Assembly (NCBI GenBank): GCA_021803205.1
Contig: JAJZMB010000081.1
Span: 1-37,755 of the forward strand
Reading direction: 5' to 3'
Source: Bacillota bacterium
Lineage (GTDB): Bacteria > Bacillota > Sulfobacillia > RBS10-35 > JAJYVN01
DNA length: 37,755 bases
Under the pieces are notes generated by a model. That model did not search any database. It was not told where the DNA came from and saw only the letters and a program-made list of their open reading frames with translations. How positions within the stretch are numbered: position 1 is the stretch's first letter; each line of letters starts with the position of its first letter. The position numbers were made by a program, and so were the translations under genes. Positions 21,390 through 29,561 of this stretch are shown piece after piece.

Positions 21390-22860
21390 CGCCCCAGAAC
21401 CGCTGGTCTTTGAACTCTCGCAGCCGGGGCGCACCGCGCTGCGCCTGCCTGAGATCGACGTGCCGGATGCCGCCGTGCCCGCTGCGCACCTGCCTGCGGC
21501 GACCCTACGCCGCGATCCGCCGGCCCTGCCCGAGGTGAGCGAACTGGACGTGGTGCGGCACTATACACGGCTGTCCCGGAAAAACCATGCGATCGACACG
21601 GGTGTGTATCCCCTTGGCTCCTGCACCATGAAGTACAACCCGAAGATCAACGACGCCCTGGCGGCGCTCCCGGGCTTTGCGCACCTGCATCCTTACAGTC
21701 CGGACCATCTCGCCCAGGGTGTGCTCCACCTCCTCTGGGAATTGGAGCAGGCCCTGTGCGCCCTCACCGGCATGAGCGCCTTCAGTCTGCAGCCCGCCGC
21801 GGGGGCGCATGGGGAGCTGGCGGGCATGCTGATCGCGGCCCAGTATCACCGGGTGCGGGGCGACTCGGCCCGCCGCACGGTGGTGGTGCCGACCGCGGCC
21901 CACGGAACTAACCCGGCTTCCGCGGCCATGGCCGGATTTGACGTGGTGGAGATCCCCTCCGGCGCTGACGGCGTCGACCTCGATGCCCTGAGGGCCCACG
22001 CCGATGCAACGCTCGCCGCGCTGATGCTGACCAACCCGAATACCGTCGGGATGTTCGAGGCCCGAGCCGCCGTCGCCGCGCGCATCGTGCACGAGGCGGG
22101 GGGCCTCCTCTACTACGACGGCGCAAACCTCAACGCCATCGTCGGCCGGGCCCGCCCGGCCGACATGGGTTTCGACATCTGCCATCTCAACCTCCACAAG
22201 ACCTTTTCCACGCCGCACGGGATGGGCGGTCCGGGAGCCGGGCCGGTCGGGGTGCGCGCGGACCTCGCGCGCCACCTGCCGGGGCCGCGCCTGCGGCGTT
22301 TCGACCGTCCGGGTGAACGGGCGCCGCGTTTTGCCTGGGAGCCGGCCGGGCCGGAGGGCATCGGCCGCGTGCGGGCCCTGTACGGCAACTTCCTGGTGCT
22401 GGTCCGCGCGTACGCCTACATCCGCGCGTGCGGGGGTGAAGGGTTGCGCGCCGTCTCAGGCCATGCCGTGCTGAATGCCAACTACCTGATGGAACTCCTC
22501 CGCCCAATCCTGCCGCCGGCGTACGACCGGCGGTGCATGCACGAATTCATCGCCGACGGCCGCGTCCTGCGGCCGTTGGGGCTGCGGGCGCTGGACCTCT
22601 GCAAGGCCCTGCTGGATCGCGGCTTTCACGCCCCGACCATGTACTTCCCGCTGATCGTGGAAGAGGCCCTGATGTTCGAGCCGACGGAGACGGAGTCGCG
22701 CCAGGCCATCGAAGCGCTCGCCCGGGCCGTCGCCGACATCATGGCCGAGGCGGCCCGGGACGCGGAGGCCGTGCGCGAGGCCCCCAGACATACACCCGTC
22801 GGTCGGGTGGACGAAGCCACGGCGGCCAGGAGACCCGTATTGCGGTACACGCCCCGCTGA
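21382..22860 (+). CDS. gcvPB: Glycine dehydrogenase (decarboxylating) subunit 2
   Basis: 492 residues from GTG 21382, overlapping the gcvPA stop by 8 bases. The PLP-binding lysine is K273 in HLNLHKTFSTPHGMGGPGAG. Other family segments: VVRHYTRLSRKNHAIDTGVY, PLGSCTMKYNPKIND, MSAFSLQPAAGAHGELAGML, PTAAHGTNPASAAMAGF, NTVGMFEARAAVAARIVHEAG, YYDGANLNAIVGRARPADMG and MHEFIADGR. Length matches the family. It ends the gcv run; a 144-base gap separates it from tyrS. Function is secure. Confidence 0.95.
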   Translation: MPDAPEPLVFELSQPGRTALRLPEIDVPDAAVPAAHLPAATLRRDPPALPEVSELDVVRHYTRLSRKNHAIDTGVYPLGSCTMKYNPKINDALAALPGFAHLHPYSPDHLAQGVLHLLWELEQALCALTGMSAFSLQPAAGAHGELAGMLIAAQYHRVRGDSARRTVVVPTAAHGTNPASAAMAGFDVVEIPSGADGVDLDALRAHADATLAALMLTNPNTVGMFEARAAVAARIVHEAGGLLYYDGANLNAIVGRARPADMGFDICHLNLHKTFSTPHGMGGPGAGPVGVRADLARHLPGPRLRRFDRPGERAPRFAWEPAGPEGIGRVRALYGNFLVLVRAYAYIRACGGEGLRAVSGHAVLNANYLMELLRPILPPAYDRRCMHEFIADGRVLRPLGLRALDLCKALLDRGFHAPTMYFPLIVEEALMFEPTETESRQAIEALARAVADIMAEAARDAEAVREAPRHTPVGRVDEATAARRPVLRYTPR

Positions 22861-23004
22861 TGCGGGGGCAGAGCTGAAGCCGAAAGGGGCGAAAGCTTGG
22901 CCGGGGACGCCGCGTGCCGGAAGGCGCAGGTAACGGTGCGGGGCGGCCGGTCAGGGTGCGGCATGAGGACAGGCGCCCGTATTCATAGCCAGCGTGGAGC
23001 GGAT

Positions 23005-24204
23005 GTGCCGGAACAACTGGAGCGTATTTGCCGGGGCGCCGACCGGGTGGTGAGCGTTCCGGAGATGTTGGGTAAGCTCACGGCAGTGGCGGACGAGGGA
23101 CGCCCGTTGCGGGTCAAGCTTGGGCTGGACCCCAGCGCGCCGGACATACACCTCGGCCACACCGTTGTGCTGCGCAAGCTGCGGGACTTCCAGGATCTCG
23201 GACATGAGGTGCATCTGGTCATCGGCGATTTCACCGGCCGGATCGGCGATCCCTCGGGTAAGTCCGAAACGCGGCGCCAACTCGGCGCGGAGGAGGTTGC
23301 GGCGAACGCGGCGACCTATGTCCGCCAAGTGCATAAGATTCTGGACCCGGAACGCACCACCGTCCGCTTCAATTCGGAGTGGCTGGCCCCTCTGCGTTTT
23401 GCGGAGGTCGTCGCGCTGGCCTCCCGGGCCACCGTGGCGCGCCTGCTTGAACGGGACGACTTTGCGACGCGTTTCCGGGATGGCCGGCCCATCCACGTGC
23501 ACGAATTCTTCTATGCCCTGATGCAGGGGTACGATTCAGTGGCGCTCCGCGCCGATGTGGAACTCGGCGGTACGGACCAGACGTTCAACCTGATGATGGC
23601 CCGAGAGATCCAGCGTGATTACGGCCAGGCGCCCGAGACGGTGGTGATCATGCCTCTGCTGGTCGGTCTCGACGGCGTGCAGAAGATGAGCAAGTCCCTG
23701 GGCAATTATGTGGGCATCGACGAATCGCCGCAGCAGATGTTCGGAAAGCTCATGTCCCTACCGGACACGTTGATCCGGCCGTACCTCCTGGCCTGCACGC
23801 GCGTGCCCCCTCAGGAGGTTGAGGCGATGACGGACGGCATCGCCTCAGGGACGCTGAACCCCCGCGACGCGAAGCTGATGCTGGCGGAGGCGGTTGTAGA
23901 ACTCTACCACGCGCCGGGGACAGGCGCGTGGGCGCGCGAGGAGTTCCTGCGCGTGTTCTCGCGCGGCGCGCTCCCGGCGGAGGTGCCGGAACGTCGACTG
24001 ACCGACGGCTGGGGGCGGACGGCAGTGGATCTGCTGGTCACCCTGGCGCTGGTGGCCTCCCGCAGCGAGGCCAGGCGCCTGGTCCAGCAGGGCGGAGTCG
24101 AGATCGACGGCATGCGGGTCACGGACCCGGCCGGCGGGGTGGCCCTGAGTGACGGCAGTGTCGTGAAGGTTGGCAAGCGCGCCTTCTGTCGTATCCGTTT
24201 GTAG
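23005..24204 (+). CDS. tyrS: Tyrosyl-tRNA synthetase
   Basis: 399 residues from GTG 23005 (GGAG 5 bases upstream), chosen because the family begins at about EQLERICRGAD; a TTG at 22897 would add 36 residues. It is a class I synthetase with the HIGH motif as HLGH (GLDPSAPDIHLGHTVVLRKL), VIGDFTGRIGDPSGK, VELGGTDQTFNLMMAREIQR and the KMSKS loop VQKMSKSLGNYVG. The C-terminal S4 RNA-binding domain is SRSEARRLVQQGGVEIDG and following. The DPSAPDIHLGH form is that of the TyrZ branch. I looked for a T-box leader upstream and saw no T-box core sequence. Confidence 0.95.
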   Translation: MPEQLERICRGADRVVSVPEMLGKLTAVADEGRPLRVKLGLDPSAPDIHLGHTVVLRKLRDFQDLGHEVHLVIGDFTGRIGDPSGKSETRRQLGAEEVAANAATYVRQVHKILDPERTTVRFNSEWLAPLRFAEVVALASRATVARLLERDDFATRFRDGRPIHVHEFFYALMQGYDSVALRADVELGGTDQTFNLMMAREIQRDYGQAPETVVIMPLLVGLDGVQKMSKSLGNYVGIDESPQQMFGKLMSLPDTLIRPYLLACTRVPPQEVEAMTDGIASGTLNPRDAKLMLAEAVVELYHAPGTGAWAREEFLRVFSRGALPAEVPERRLTDGWGRTAVDLLVTLALVASRSEARRLVQQGGVEIDGMRVTDPAGGVALSDGSVVKVGKRAFCRIRL

Positions 24205-24220
24205 GCGCTCCGCCGGAGTA

Positions 24221-24283
24221 CCCCACCTCAGTGGGGCGGCCCGTCGTGCCGTAGGACCCACACACAACGGCACGACAGGCCGC
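24221..24283. terminator. Double hairpin between convergent tyrS and the NlpC/P60 gene
   Basis: The first stem is CCCCAC/GTGGGG (24221-24226 with 24231-24236), loop CTCA. The second has 10-bp perfect arms, GTCGTGCCGT (24243-24252) and ACGGCACGAC (24267-24276), extended after one mismatch by GCGGCC (24236-24241)/GGCCGC (24278-24283), loop of 14 bases. The first stem's last base overlaps the outer stem. No T-run follows on either strand. Probably a bidirectional 3' end. Confidence 0.6.
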
Positions 24284-24397
24284 ACGTCCCTGGGCGAGCA
24301 CCCCCGCAAGCGCCGTAGCCTCGGGCCGACCCACGTTCCACCAGGTCCGTCCGGCCGCCGCTGCGTCAGCCGGGCACCTTCGCCCGGCCGTTGCGCC

Positions 24398-25348
24398 TCA
24401 GGCCAGGATGTTCCTGGCGCCGATGTAGTGGTCCGCCCAATATGCGTCGTTCAGCGTATTGAGCTGAACCCCGCCCGCGGGATTGGTCGCGTCGACGAAA
24501 TCCCGATCGACGCCACCAAGGTAGATGCCCACATGTGACGGACCCCAGCCATCGGTGCTGAAGAACACCAGATCGCCGGGCTGCAGGGCACTGGACGCCA
24601 CGGGTCTGCCCCACAGCCATTGCAGATAGCTGCTGTGGGGCAGCGCTATGCCGGCGACCTGATCGAAGACGTAGGTCACCAGGCCCGAACAGTCAAACGA
24701 CCAAGGACCGACGCCTCCCCAGGCATAGGGCAGGCCCCGCAAGCCGGCCGCGTACTGTGCGATGCGTGTCTGGATGTCGCTGGGTGGCGCCGGCGCGGGT
24801 TGGGTCGACGCCGGAGTCACCGCCTCTGCCACCAACCGGTCCTCGACCTGCCAGAGGGTGATGATCCCGTTGGTTGTGAGGCCATGCTGGCGTTGAAAGG
24901 CCTTCACCTCGGCCTGGGTTTGGGGGCCGAAGACCCCGGTGGCTTCCACCCCGTCGCCGGCGCGGGTCAGGGCCCGTTGGAGCGCCGCGACCTCGGGCCC
25001 GCTGGAATCCAACTGCATTTGCAGCGCGCGCGGTCCGTAACCGATCAGCGGCAACTGCGTCGTCACATTGTCGGCCGCCCCGCCGATCTGCGCCGCCGCC
25101 TGCTCGACGGCGGCGGCCGTCGCCGTCGTGAACCGGCCGTTGAGCGCGGACGGCACACCCCAGTCATTGAGGGTATCCTGGAGGGCCAGAACGGCCGGGC
25201 CGGTGGCACCGACGTTGATCTGGAGGGCGGCGCTGTCCAGTGGGGAGGGAGAGGCACTCGCTGCGAGGGTCGGCGGTGCGAAGATGGCAGCGCAGGACGC
25301 CGTGACTGCGCACGCGATGACGCGGCGCCAAATCGTGAAATGCGGCAC
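24398..25348 (-). CDS. Secreted NlpC/P60 cell-wall hydrolase with peptidoglycan-binding domain
   Basis: 316 residues from GTG 25346-25348, with AAAGGAG 5-6 bases upstream. Residues 1-30 are a signal peptide (RRVIACAVTASCAAIFAPP, cleaved after about TLA). A first weak peptidoglycan-binding repeat (ALQDTLNDWGVPSALNGRFT) is followed by a clear PG_binding_1 domain (PEVAALQRALTRAGDGVEAT, GVFGPQTQAEVKAFQRQHGL). The C-terminal domain is NlpC/P60: catalytic Cys220 in SFDCSGLVTYVF, histidine in PSHVGIYLGG, and a polar third residue nearby. Such enzymes cut gamma-D-Glu to diamino-acid bonds in muropeptides. The leader holds a c-di-AMP riboswitch-like element, in line with the known link between that signal and cell-wall hydrolases. 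Confidence 0.93.
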   Translation of the reverse strand: MPHFTIWRRVIACAVTASCAAIFAPPTLAASASPSPLDSAALQINVGATGPAVLALQDTLNDWGVPSALNGRFTTATAAAVEQAAAQIGGAADNVTTQLPLIGYGPRALQMQLDSSGPEVAALQRALTRAGDGVEATGVFGPQTQAEVKAFQRQHGLTTNGIITLWQVEDRLVAEAVTPASTQPAPAPPSDIQTRIAQYAAGLRGLPYAWGGVGPWSFDCSGLVTYVFDQVAGIALPHSSYLQWLWGRPVASSALQPGDLVFFSTDGWGPSHVGIYLGGVDRDFVDATNPAGGVQLNTLNDAYWADHYIGARNILA

Positions 25349-25391
25349 GCCGGCTCCTTTCTGATGCCTGCGGGGCGGCCGCGCCCAAGGC

Positions 25392-25514
25392 GCCGAACCG
25401 TATAGGGGCTCGGACCGAAAGGTAGCCCGGCGGGTCACGCCCGACCCGACTTTGCCCCTCGCCGCCAGCGGCCGGCGGCGATTCCCCGCTCCCGTCATCC
25501 TGACAGGATTCGGC
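25392..25514 (-). ncRNA. Candidate c-di-AMP riboswitch (ydaO/yuaA type)
   Basis: On the minus strand, 44 to 166 bases before the NlpC/P60 start, the sequence reads GCCGAATCCTGTC, GACGGGAGCGGGGAA, a long GC stem (CGCCGCC/GGCGGCG), GAGGGGCAAAGTC, a second stem (CGGGTC/GACCCG), GGGCTACCTTTCGGTCCGAG, and TTCGGC that closes the first stem with GCCGAA. The GAGCGGGGAA and GGGGCAAA blocks, stem order and length match the ydaO/yuaA class as I know it from actinobacterial leaders. The usual CAGCTxACCTCG block is poorly preserved (CCCCTATACGG). Downstream, GGGCG/CGCCC around GCGGCC could be part of the switch output. No T-run is present. Confidence 0.65.
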
Positions 25515-25872
25515 AACATATGAGATTGGCGGACAGGCTTCGGCGGCTGCGCCGACGATCCTGCTCGGGTGTGCGCCGATGATGGGCGGATTTTGCGGGG
25601 AAAACATGCCGAACGATGGTGGCGCGGCCTCCCCTCGTCCAGTGCGTCCTGTGGCGCCCTGTGACGGGGCCGTGCGCATGCCGCTGCCTGGCGTGTCCCG
25701 CCGGGAGGGTGACGGGGCGGGTCGCTGGGCCAGGCGCGGAGGAATTCGCCGTTGCGCGCCGCATTCCCTCAAACGGTTGGGCATCCTGCCGGGGGGGATG
25801 GGTGTGGTGTCGGGTACGGGCCGGAAGGGCGCCGCCTCCGCCGAGGCGCGCAGTGCGCACGAACGTGCTTAC
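25515..25872 (+). other. Intergenic region upstream of nadE
   Basis: Between the riboswitch-like element and the nadE start I see no other gene on either strand. An open frame precedes nadE in phase from about 25579 but its sequence is Arg/Pro/Gly-rich and lacks motifs. The promoter for the riboswitch transcript must lie here on the minus strand; CATATGTT just upstream is a weak candidate. Confidence 0.35.
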
Positions 25873-26724
25873 ATGGAAGAGACTCAGAGGAAGACCCTGG
25901 TCTGCAGCCTGTCCGGTGGGGTGGACTCCGCGGCTTCGGCGGTTGTGGCCCAGGGGGCGGCCCCGGGACGGGCGTTCGCCCTGCTGCTCCCCTGCAGTTC
26001 GGAAGAAGAACTCAAGGGAGAACGGGGCAAGGACATTGTGGATGCCCAGCGCGCGGCTGATTTTCTGGGGATGCCCCGGGAGGTGCTCAATCTTTCGGAC
26101 CTGTGGCGAGCCGCCGTGTCCCTCTTCGAGGCGCATGCCCGGCATCTGGCCCAGACGTATGGCATCCCGCTGGACGAGGGCAAGCTCGCGTGGGCGATCA
26201 ACAACCTCAAACCGACTCTGCGCATGATGGCGGGTGGCTTCTTCGCGGACGCCTTCGAAGGCCTCACCATCGGCACCGACAACGCCATCGAGAATTTCCT
26301 CGGGTACTTCAGCATTCGGGGTGACGGGATCGCCGACCGGCAGCCGATTCGCGACTGCACCAAGGCAGAGGTGCGGAGCATGCTGCAGGCTGCGGGGTTT
26401 CCCGTCGACCTCGTCGGTCGCACGCCGACCGCCGGCCTCTGGCCCGGGCAGACTGACGAAGATGAGCTAGGCTTCACGTATGATCAGGCGGATGCCCTGT
26501 TCGTCTGGCTGTTGGAGCGCCACGTCCAGGAGCCGGTCATGGACGCGACCTTGACGGTTATGGAGGGTGCGGTGGAGCGCCTCCTCGCCCGGCCGGACCT
26601 CCCCGTGCCGGAACGTGTGGCGCGCAGTATCATCGCTCAGAACCGGCGTACGCGCTTCAAGCGCAAGTCCGATGACTTGGCGGCGTTGCTGGAACGGCGT
26701 GGGCTCACCGCGCCGCGAATGTAG
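25873..26724 (+). CDS. nadE: NAD synthetase (ammonia-dependent type)
   Basis: 283 residues from ATG 25873; upstream in-frame starts at 25798 (ATG) or 25804 (GTG), near a G-rich stretch, are possible because only 13 residues precede the P-loop. It amidates nicotinate adenine dinucleotide with ATP. The PP-loop is CSLSGGVDSAASAVV; then GTDNAIENFLGYFSIRGDG replaces the more usual TGNxSExxxGYxTxxGD, ADRQPIRDCTKAEVR follows, and PTAGLWPGQTDEDELGFTYD is the diagnostic C-terminal segment. There is no glutaminase domain, so ammonia is the nitrogen donor unless a partner supplies it. Normal size for the short NadE type. Confidence 0.92.
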   Translation: MEETQRKTLVCSLSGGVDSAASAVVAQGAAPGRAFALLLPCSSEEELKGERGKDIVDAQRAADFLGMPREVLNLSDLWRAAVSLFEAHARHLAQTYGIPLDEGKLAWAINNLKPTLRMMAGGFFADAFEGLTIGTDNAIENFLGYFSIRGDGIADRQPIRDCTKAEVRSMLQAAGFPVDLVGRTPTAGLWPGQTDEDELGFTYDQADALFVWLLERHVQEPVMDATLTVMEGAVERLLARPDLPVPERVARSIIAQNRRTRFKRKSDDLAALLERRGLTAPRM

Positions 26725-26896
26725 CATCCTCCGTTTGCCGCAGCGGTGCCGTGATCGGGGGTGGCCCGGGTACGGCCGGCTGGGGGCGGACCGGACACGG
26801 GCCGCTCCGTGGCCCGCCGGTCGCCCCCCATGGTACACTGCGGCCGAGCGGTCGGTTGGTCAACAGCGCGGCCGCACCGGGAGGAAGGCCTTCCCC

Positions 26897-27655
26897 ATGT
26901 CGGGGCATTCGAAGTGGCACAATCGCATCCATCGCAAGTCGCGCCAGGACGCCAAGCGCGGGGCGTTGTTCAGCAAGTTGAGCAAGGAGATCCTGATCGC
27001 GGCGCGTGCCGGCGGTGATGACCCGGTGTCCAATGCTCGGTTGCGACTGGCGGTCGAGCGGGCCCGCGACGGCGGACTGCCGTCGGACAATATCCGCCGC
27101 GCCATCGAACGCGGGGCGCGCGGCGATGAGGGCGTGACATACGAGGAATTGGCGTACGAGGGGTATGGGCCGGGGGGCGTGGCCGTCCTGGTCGAGGTCC
27201 AGACCGACAACCGCAACCGGACCGCGGGGGACGTGCGCCATATCTTCTCCCGCAACGGCGGCAGTCTCGGAGCGGCTGGGTGCGTGGCTTGGATGTTCGA
27301 GAAGAAGGGTCTGCTGCTGATCGAGCGGGCCGATGCGTCGCTGACTGAGGAGCAGATCCTGGAGTTGGCGCTGGATGCCGGCGCGGAGGACGTGCGTGTA
27401 GATGCGGAGACCTTCGGCATCATCACGGCGCCGGATGGCTTCGAGGCGGTGCGGCAGAGGGTGCTGGACCAGGGGGTCCGGTTGGCGGTGGCTGAACTCA
27501 CCATGGAGCCCAGGACGACCGTCGAGGTGGAGGGCAGGGACGCCGAGCAGGTGGCCAGGCTGGTCGAAACCCTGGAAGACCACGACGATGTGAGCAACGT
27601 TTATACCAACCACAGCGAGGTCGAAAGCCCCGAGGACGCCGAAGCTGAGGGCTGA
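26897..27655 (+). CDS. yebC: YebC/PmpR-family transcription or translation regulator
   Basis: 252 residues from ATG 26897, beginning MSGHSKWHNRIHRKSRQDAK, the family hallmark, with GGAGGAAGG upstream. LSKEILIAARAGGDDPVSNA, GLPSDNIRRAIERG, YEGYGPGGVAVLVEVQTDNR and HIFSRNGGSLGAAGCVAWMF all match. The end LVETLEDHDDVSNVYTNHSE is also typical. A TACACT at 26834-26839 could be the -10, though no -35 is visible. YebC proteins bind DNA in some species and more recently have been tied to ribosomes at proline stretches. Next to bofC and ruvC, as in many Bacillota. Confidence 0.95.
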   Translation: MSGHSKWHNRIHRKSRQDAKRGALFSKLSKEILIAARAGGDDPVSNARLRLAVERARDGGLPSDNIRRAIERGARGDEGVTYEELAYEGYGPGGVAVLVEVQTDNRNRTAGDVRHIFSRNGGSLGAAGCVAWMFEKKGLLLIERADASLTEEQILELALDAGAEDVRVDAETFGIITAPDGFEAVRQRVLDQGVRLAVAELTMEPRTTVEVEGRDAEQVARLVETLEDHDDVSNVYTNHSEVESPEDAEAEG

Positions 27656-27922
27656 CGGCCGCGTACCTGCGGAGGGAGTGGCCTCCGCAGGGGCCGGTGG
27701 ACCAGTTGCTGGCGACCGGACCTCCGCATACCTGATCGCCCCCGTTCTGCCACCGTCGTCCGTCCGGGGCCGGCGGAGGCTGTGCTTGCCGTATGGCGCT
27801 CTGCCACGTGGACATCCTGTGCCACGGGGCACAGCCGGACGGCGGCGCCTGCGGGTGGCCGGTTCCGGCCCGCGTGCCCCGGGGGCGGGGTGGCGCCGGT
27901 GCAGCGGTGGAGGGTTGTGGGG

Positions 27923-28546
27923 TTGGTGGCCTGCACTCTGTCGGCCGCCGCGGTGGCCGCCGTTGTCGCCCGTCGCCATCCGGGCGTCGCCGGTGTGGTG
28001 CATGTGCCACGCCCACCCGCCGCCCCTGCCGTTGCCGCGAGGCGTGCCTCCGCCGGGATGGTGCTGTCGTCCACGGCGCAGGTCCGCGTCTTGGTCTCCT
28101 ATCCTATGTGCGGTGTCCGGCGCGAGGGCGCGGGACCCGTTCCCGTCGGTCTGATTGGACGCACCCGCAGCCAGGTGGCGGCGGACGTCGCGCCCGAGGT
28201 GGTCACCGGCTTCTCCCCGACGCTGCTGACGTTGCAGAGGCGCTTTCCGGGCTGTCCCGGCGACACGGTGACACTGGTGGAGCGTGACGGGGTCGTCGTG
28301 GAACTGTCCGGCCCGCCCGGCGATACCGGCGCGGTGCTGCGCCGTACCGGGATCCCGGTGCGCGGGCTCGGTCCCGGGGATGCGGCGCGGATCGAAGCGG
28401 GCTTGGCGCTGCCCGCAGGGCAGGCCGGTCGCGAACTGGCGCACCTGGCGCACCAAGCGGGGGCTGGCGCCGCCGTCGCGTCCGCAACCCCGAGCATGCC
28501 CGGCGGGTTCCGCAGCGAGGAGGGTACCGCCTCCCGGGTCCGCTAG
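27923..28546 (+). CDS. BofC-like sporulation protein
   Basis: About 207 residues from TTG 27923 (GGAGGG 8 bases upstream; GTG 27926 is equally possible). Residues 1-20 are a hydrophobic signal or anchor (CTLSAAAVAAVVARR). The mature part holds VRVLVSYPMCGVRR, then VPVGLIGRTRSQVAADVAPE, TLLTLQRRFPGCPGD, and a BofC C-terminal-like domain, VTLVERDGVVVELSGPPGDT, GAVLRRTGIPVRGLGPGDAA. This order (a Y-CG segment, an LxG segment, then DGxVxxxxGxPG) fits clostridial BofC-domain proteins. In B. subtilis BofC is a forespore intermembrane-space protein that modulates pro-sigma-K processing through SpoIVB. The position between yebC and ruvC, as in B. subtilis, supports it. The alanine-rich tail adds nothing recognisable. 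Confidence 0.72.
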   Translation: MVACTLSAAAVAAVVARRHPGVAGVVHVPRPPAAPAVAARRASAGMVLSSTAQVRVLVSYPMCGVRREGAGPVPVGLIGRTRSQVAADVAPEVVTGFSPTLLTLQRRFPGCPGDTVTLVERDGVVVELSGPPGDTGAVLRRTGIPVRGLGPGDAARIEAGLALPAGQAGRELAHLAHQAGAGAAVASATPSMPGGFRSEEGTASRVR

Positions 28547-28895
28547 GCGCCGGGACCGCGGGGGTGCTCAGTGAACAGCTTGGGCCACAGGTATTTTCGG
28601 GAGTAGCGCGCAATCGCGGCGTTCGTCCACCAGAGGGCATCCGGCCTCAGGCGGCCGGATGGGCCTGCCGGGAGGAGGCCCGTGTGCCGCAAACGCTTGC
28701 GCCGCCGCGGTCCACCGGGTCCTGCCTCGACCGTCGTCCCACGTGCCCGACCCTGCATCCGCGGCTTCCCGGAATGACGCGCTCCTGGCGGGTCCATGCC
28801 CACAAAAGGAGCGCCGGTGGGCCGCGTCGAACGCACGGTCCCGTCCGCAGTGCCGCCCGGGATGGAGCGGGGGGTGCGCGGGCGGGGAGGCGGCA
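28547..28895 (+). other. 349-base stretch before ruvC
   Basis: Contains the 9-bp-arm hairpin (28638-28661) and a short frame with a good RBS (28817-28918). A frame in phase with ruvC runs through it from 28659 but has no RBS, no motif and a signature-free composition. I see no promoter. Confidence 0.4.
28638..28661 (+). terminator. Strong hairpin behind the BofC-like gene
   Basis: CATCCGGCC (28638-28646) and GGCCGGATG (28653-28661) are perfect 9-bp arms around TCAGGC, 91 bases after the stop. The G+C-rich stem is stable, but no T-run follows. Confidence 0.55.
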
Positions 28896-28918
28896 CTGCT
28901 GCGGGTACTGGGGATTGA
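28817..28918 (+). CDS. Possible 33-codon leader frame overlapping the ruvC start
   Basis: GTG 28817 has the best RBS in the region (AAAGGAG, 5 bases upstream). The frame encodes MGRVERTVPSAVPPG and continues to TGA 28916-28918, past the probable ruvC start at 28896. The peptide itself is arginine/glycine-rich with no known motif. Its likely role, if translated, would be to bring ribosomes to the ruvC start. It could also be chance. Confidence 0.3.
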   Translation: MGRVERTVPSAVPPGMERGVRGRGGGTAAGTGD

Positions 28919-29561
28919 TCCGGGAATCGCGACCTGCGGCTACGGCCTGATCGATGCGGAGGACGGAGGCCGAGGCCGGCCGCAGGTCCTGGTATACGGC
29001 GCTTTGCGTCCACGGATGACCGGTGACGCCGCCCGCCTCTGTGTCCTGTACGCGGAGATCTGCCGGCTGATCGATGCGCACCGGCCGGATGCGGCGGCGG
29101 TCGAGCGGCTTTACCACACCCGCAATGTGAGTACCGCGGCCTCGGTGGGTCTGGCGCGGGGGGTCATCCTGCTCGCCCTGGCCCATGCCGGGCTGCCGTT
29201 CGGCGAATACACCCCGACCGAAGTGAAATTGGCGGTTGCCGGGTATGGGGGCGCCGACAAGAGACAGATGCAGACGATGGTGGCCGCGCAACTTGGGCTG
29301 GCGGATCCCCCGCGCCCCGACGATGCGGCGGACGCCCTGGGCCTCTGTCTCTGCCATCTGTGCGGCGAAGGGCTGCGGGTTCGCCTGGCGGCGGTTCGGC
29401 AACCGCTGCTCGCCGAAGGCAGGGGGCGGCTCACCGGACTGGAAGCAGAGGGCGAAGCACGACGCGAGCGGCCCTCGGGGCTTCCGGGGCGCCGCGGGGC
29501 ACGGGGAGTCGCCAGCCGCCCGTCGGGGCCCGCGGACGGAGCGGGGGAGGGATCCGCATGA
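28896..29561 (+). CDS. ruvC: Crossover junction endodeoxyribonuclease RuvC
   Basis: Resolves Holliday junctions. The family begins at (L)LRVLGIDPG, and here the only codons at that point are CTG 28896 and CTG 28899, 5-8 bases after GGGGAGG; ATG, GTG or TTG starts in phase lie far upstream without an RBS. A CTG start is therefore likely. Acidic catalytic residues: Asp in GIDPGIATCGYG, Glu in AAAVERLYHTRN, and the Asp pair in RPDDAADALGLCLCH. After the usual about 170 residues comes an Arg/Gly-rich tail of about 50 residues, reaching the ruvA start (ATGA overlap). The tail may be a frame extension. Part of ruvCAB. Confidence 0.92.
   Translation: MLRVLGIDPGIATCGYGLIDAEDGGRGRPQVLVYGALRPRMTGDAARLCVLYAEICRLIDAHRPDAAAVERLYHTRNVSTAASVGLARGVILLALAHAGLPFGEYTPTEVKLAVAGYGGADKRQMQTMVAAQLGLADPPRPDDAADALGLCLCHLCGEGLRVRLAAVRQPLLAEGRGRLTGLEAEGEARRERPSGLPGRRGARGVASRPSGPADGAGEGSA

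Noticed and set aside
22861..23004. T-box leader for tyrS
   Set aside because: No T-box core sequence (AGGGTGGxACCGCG-like) or specifier structure could be recognised in the 144-base gap.
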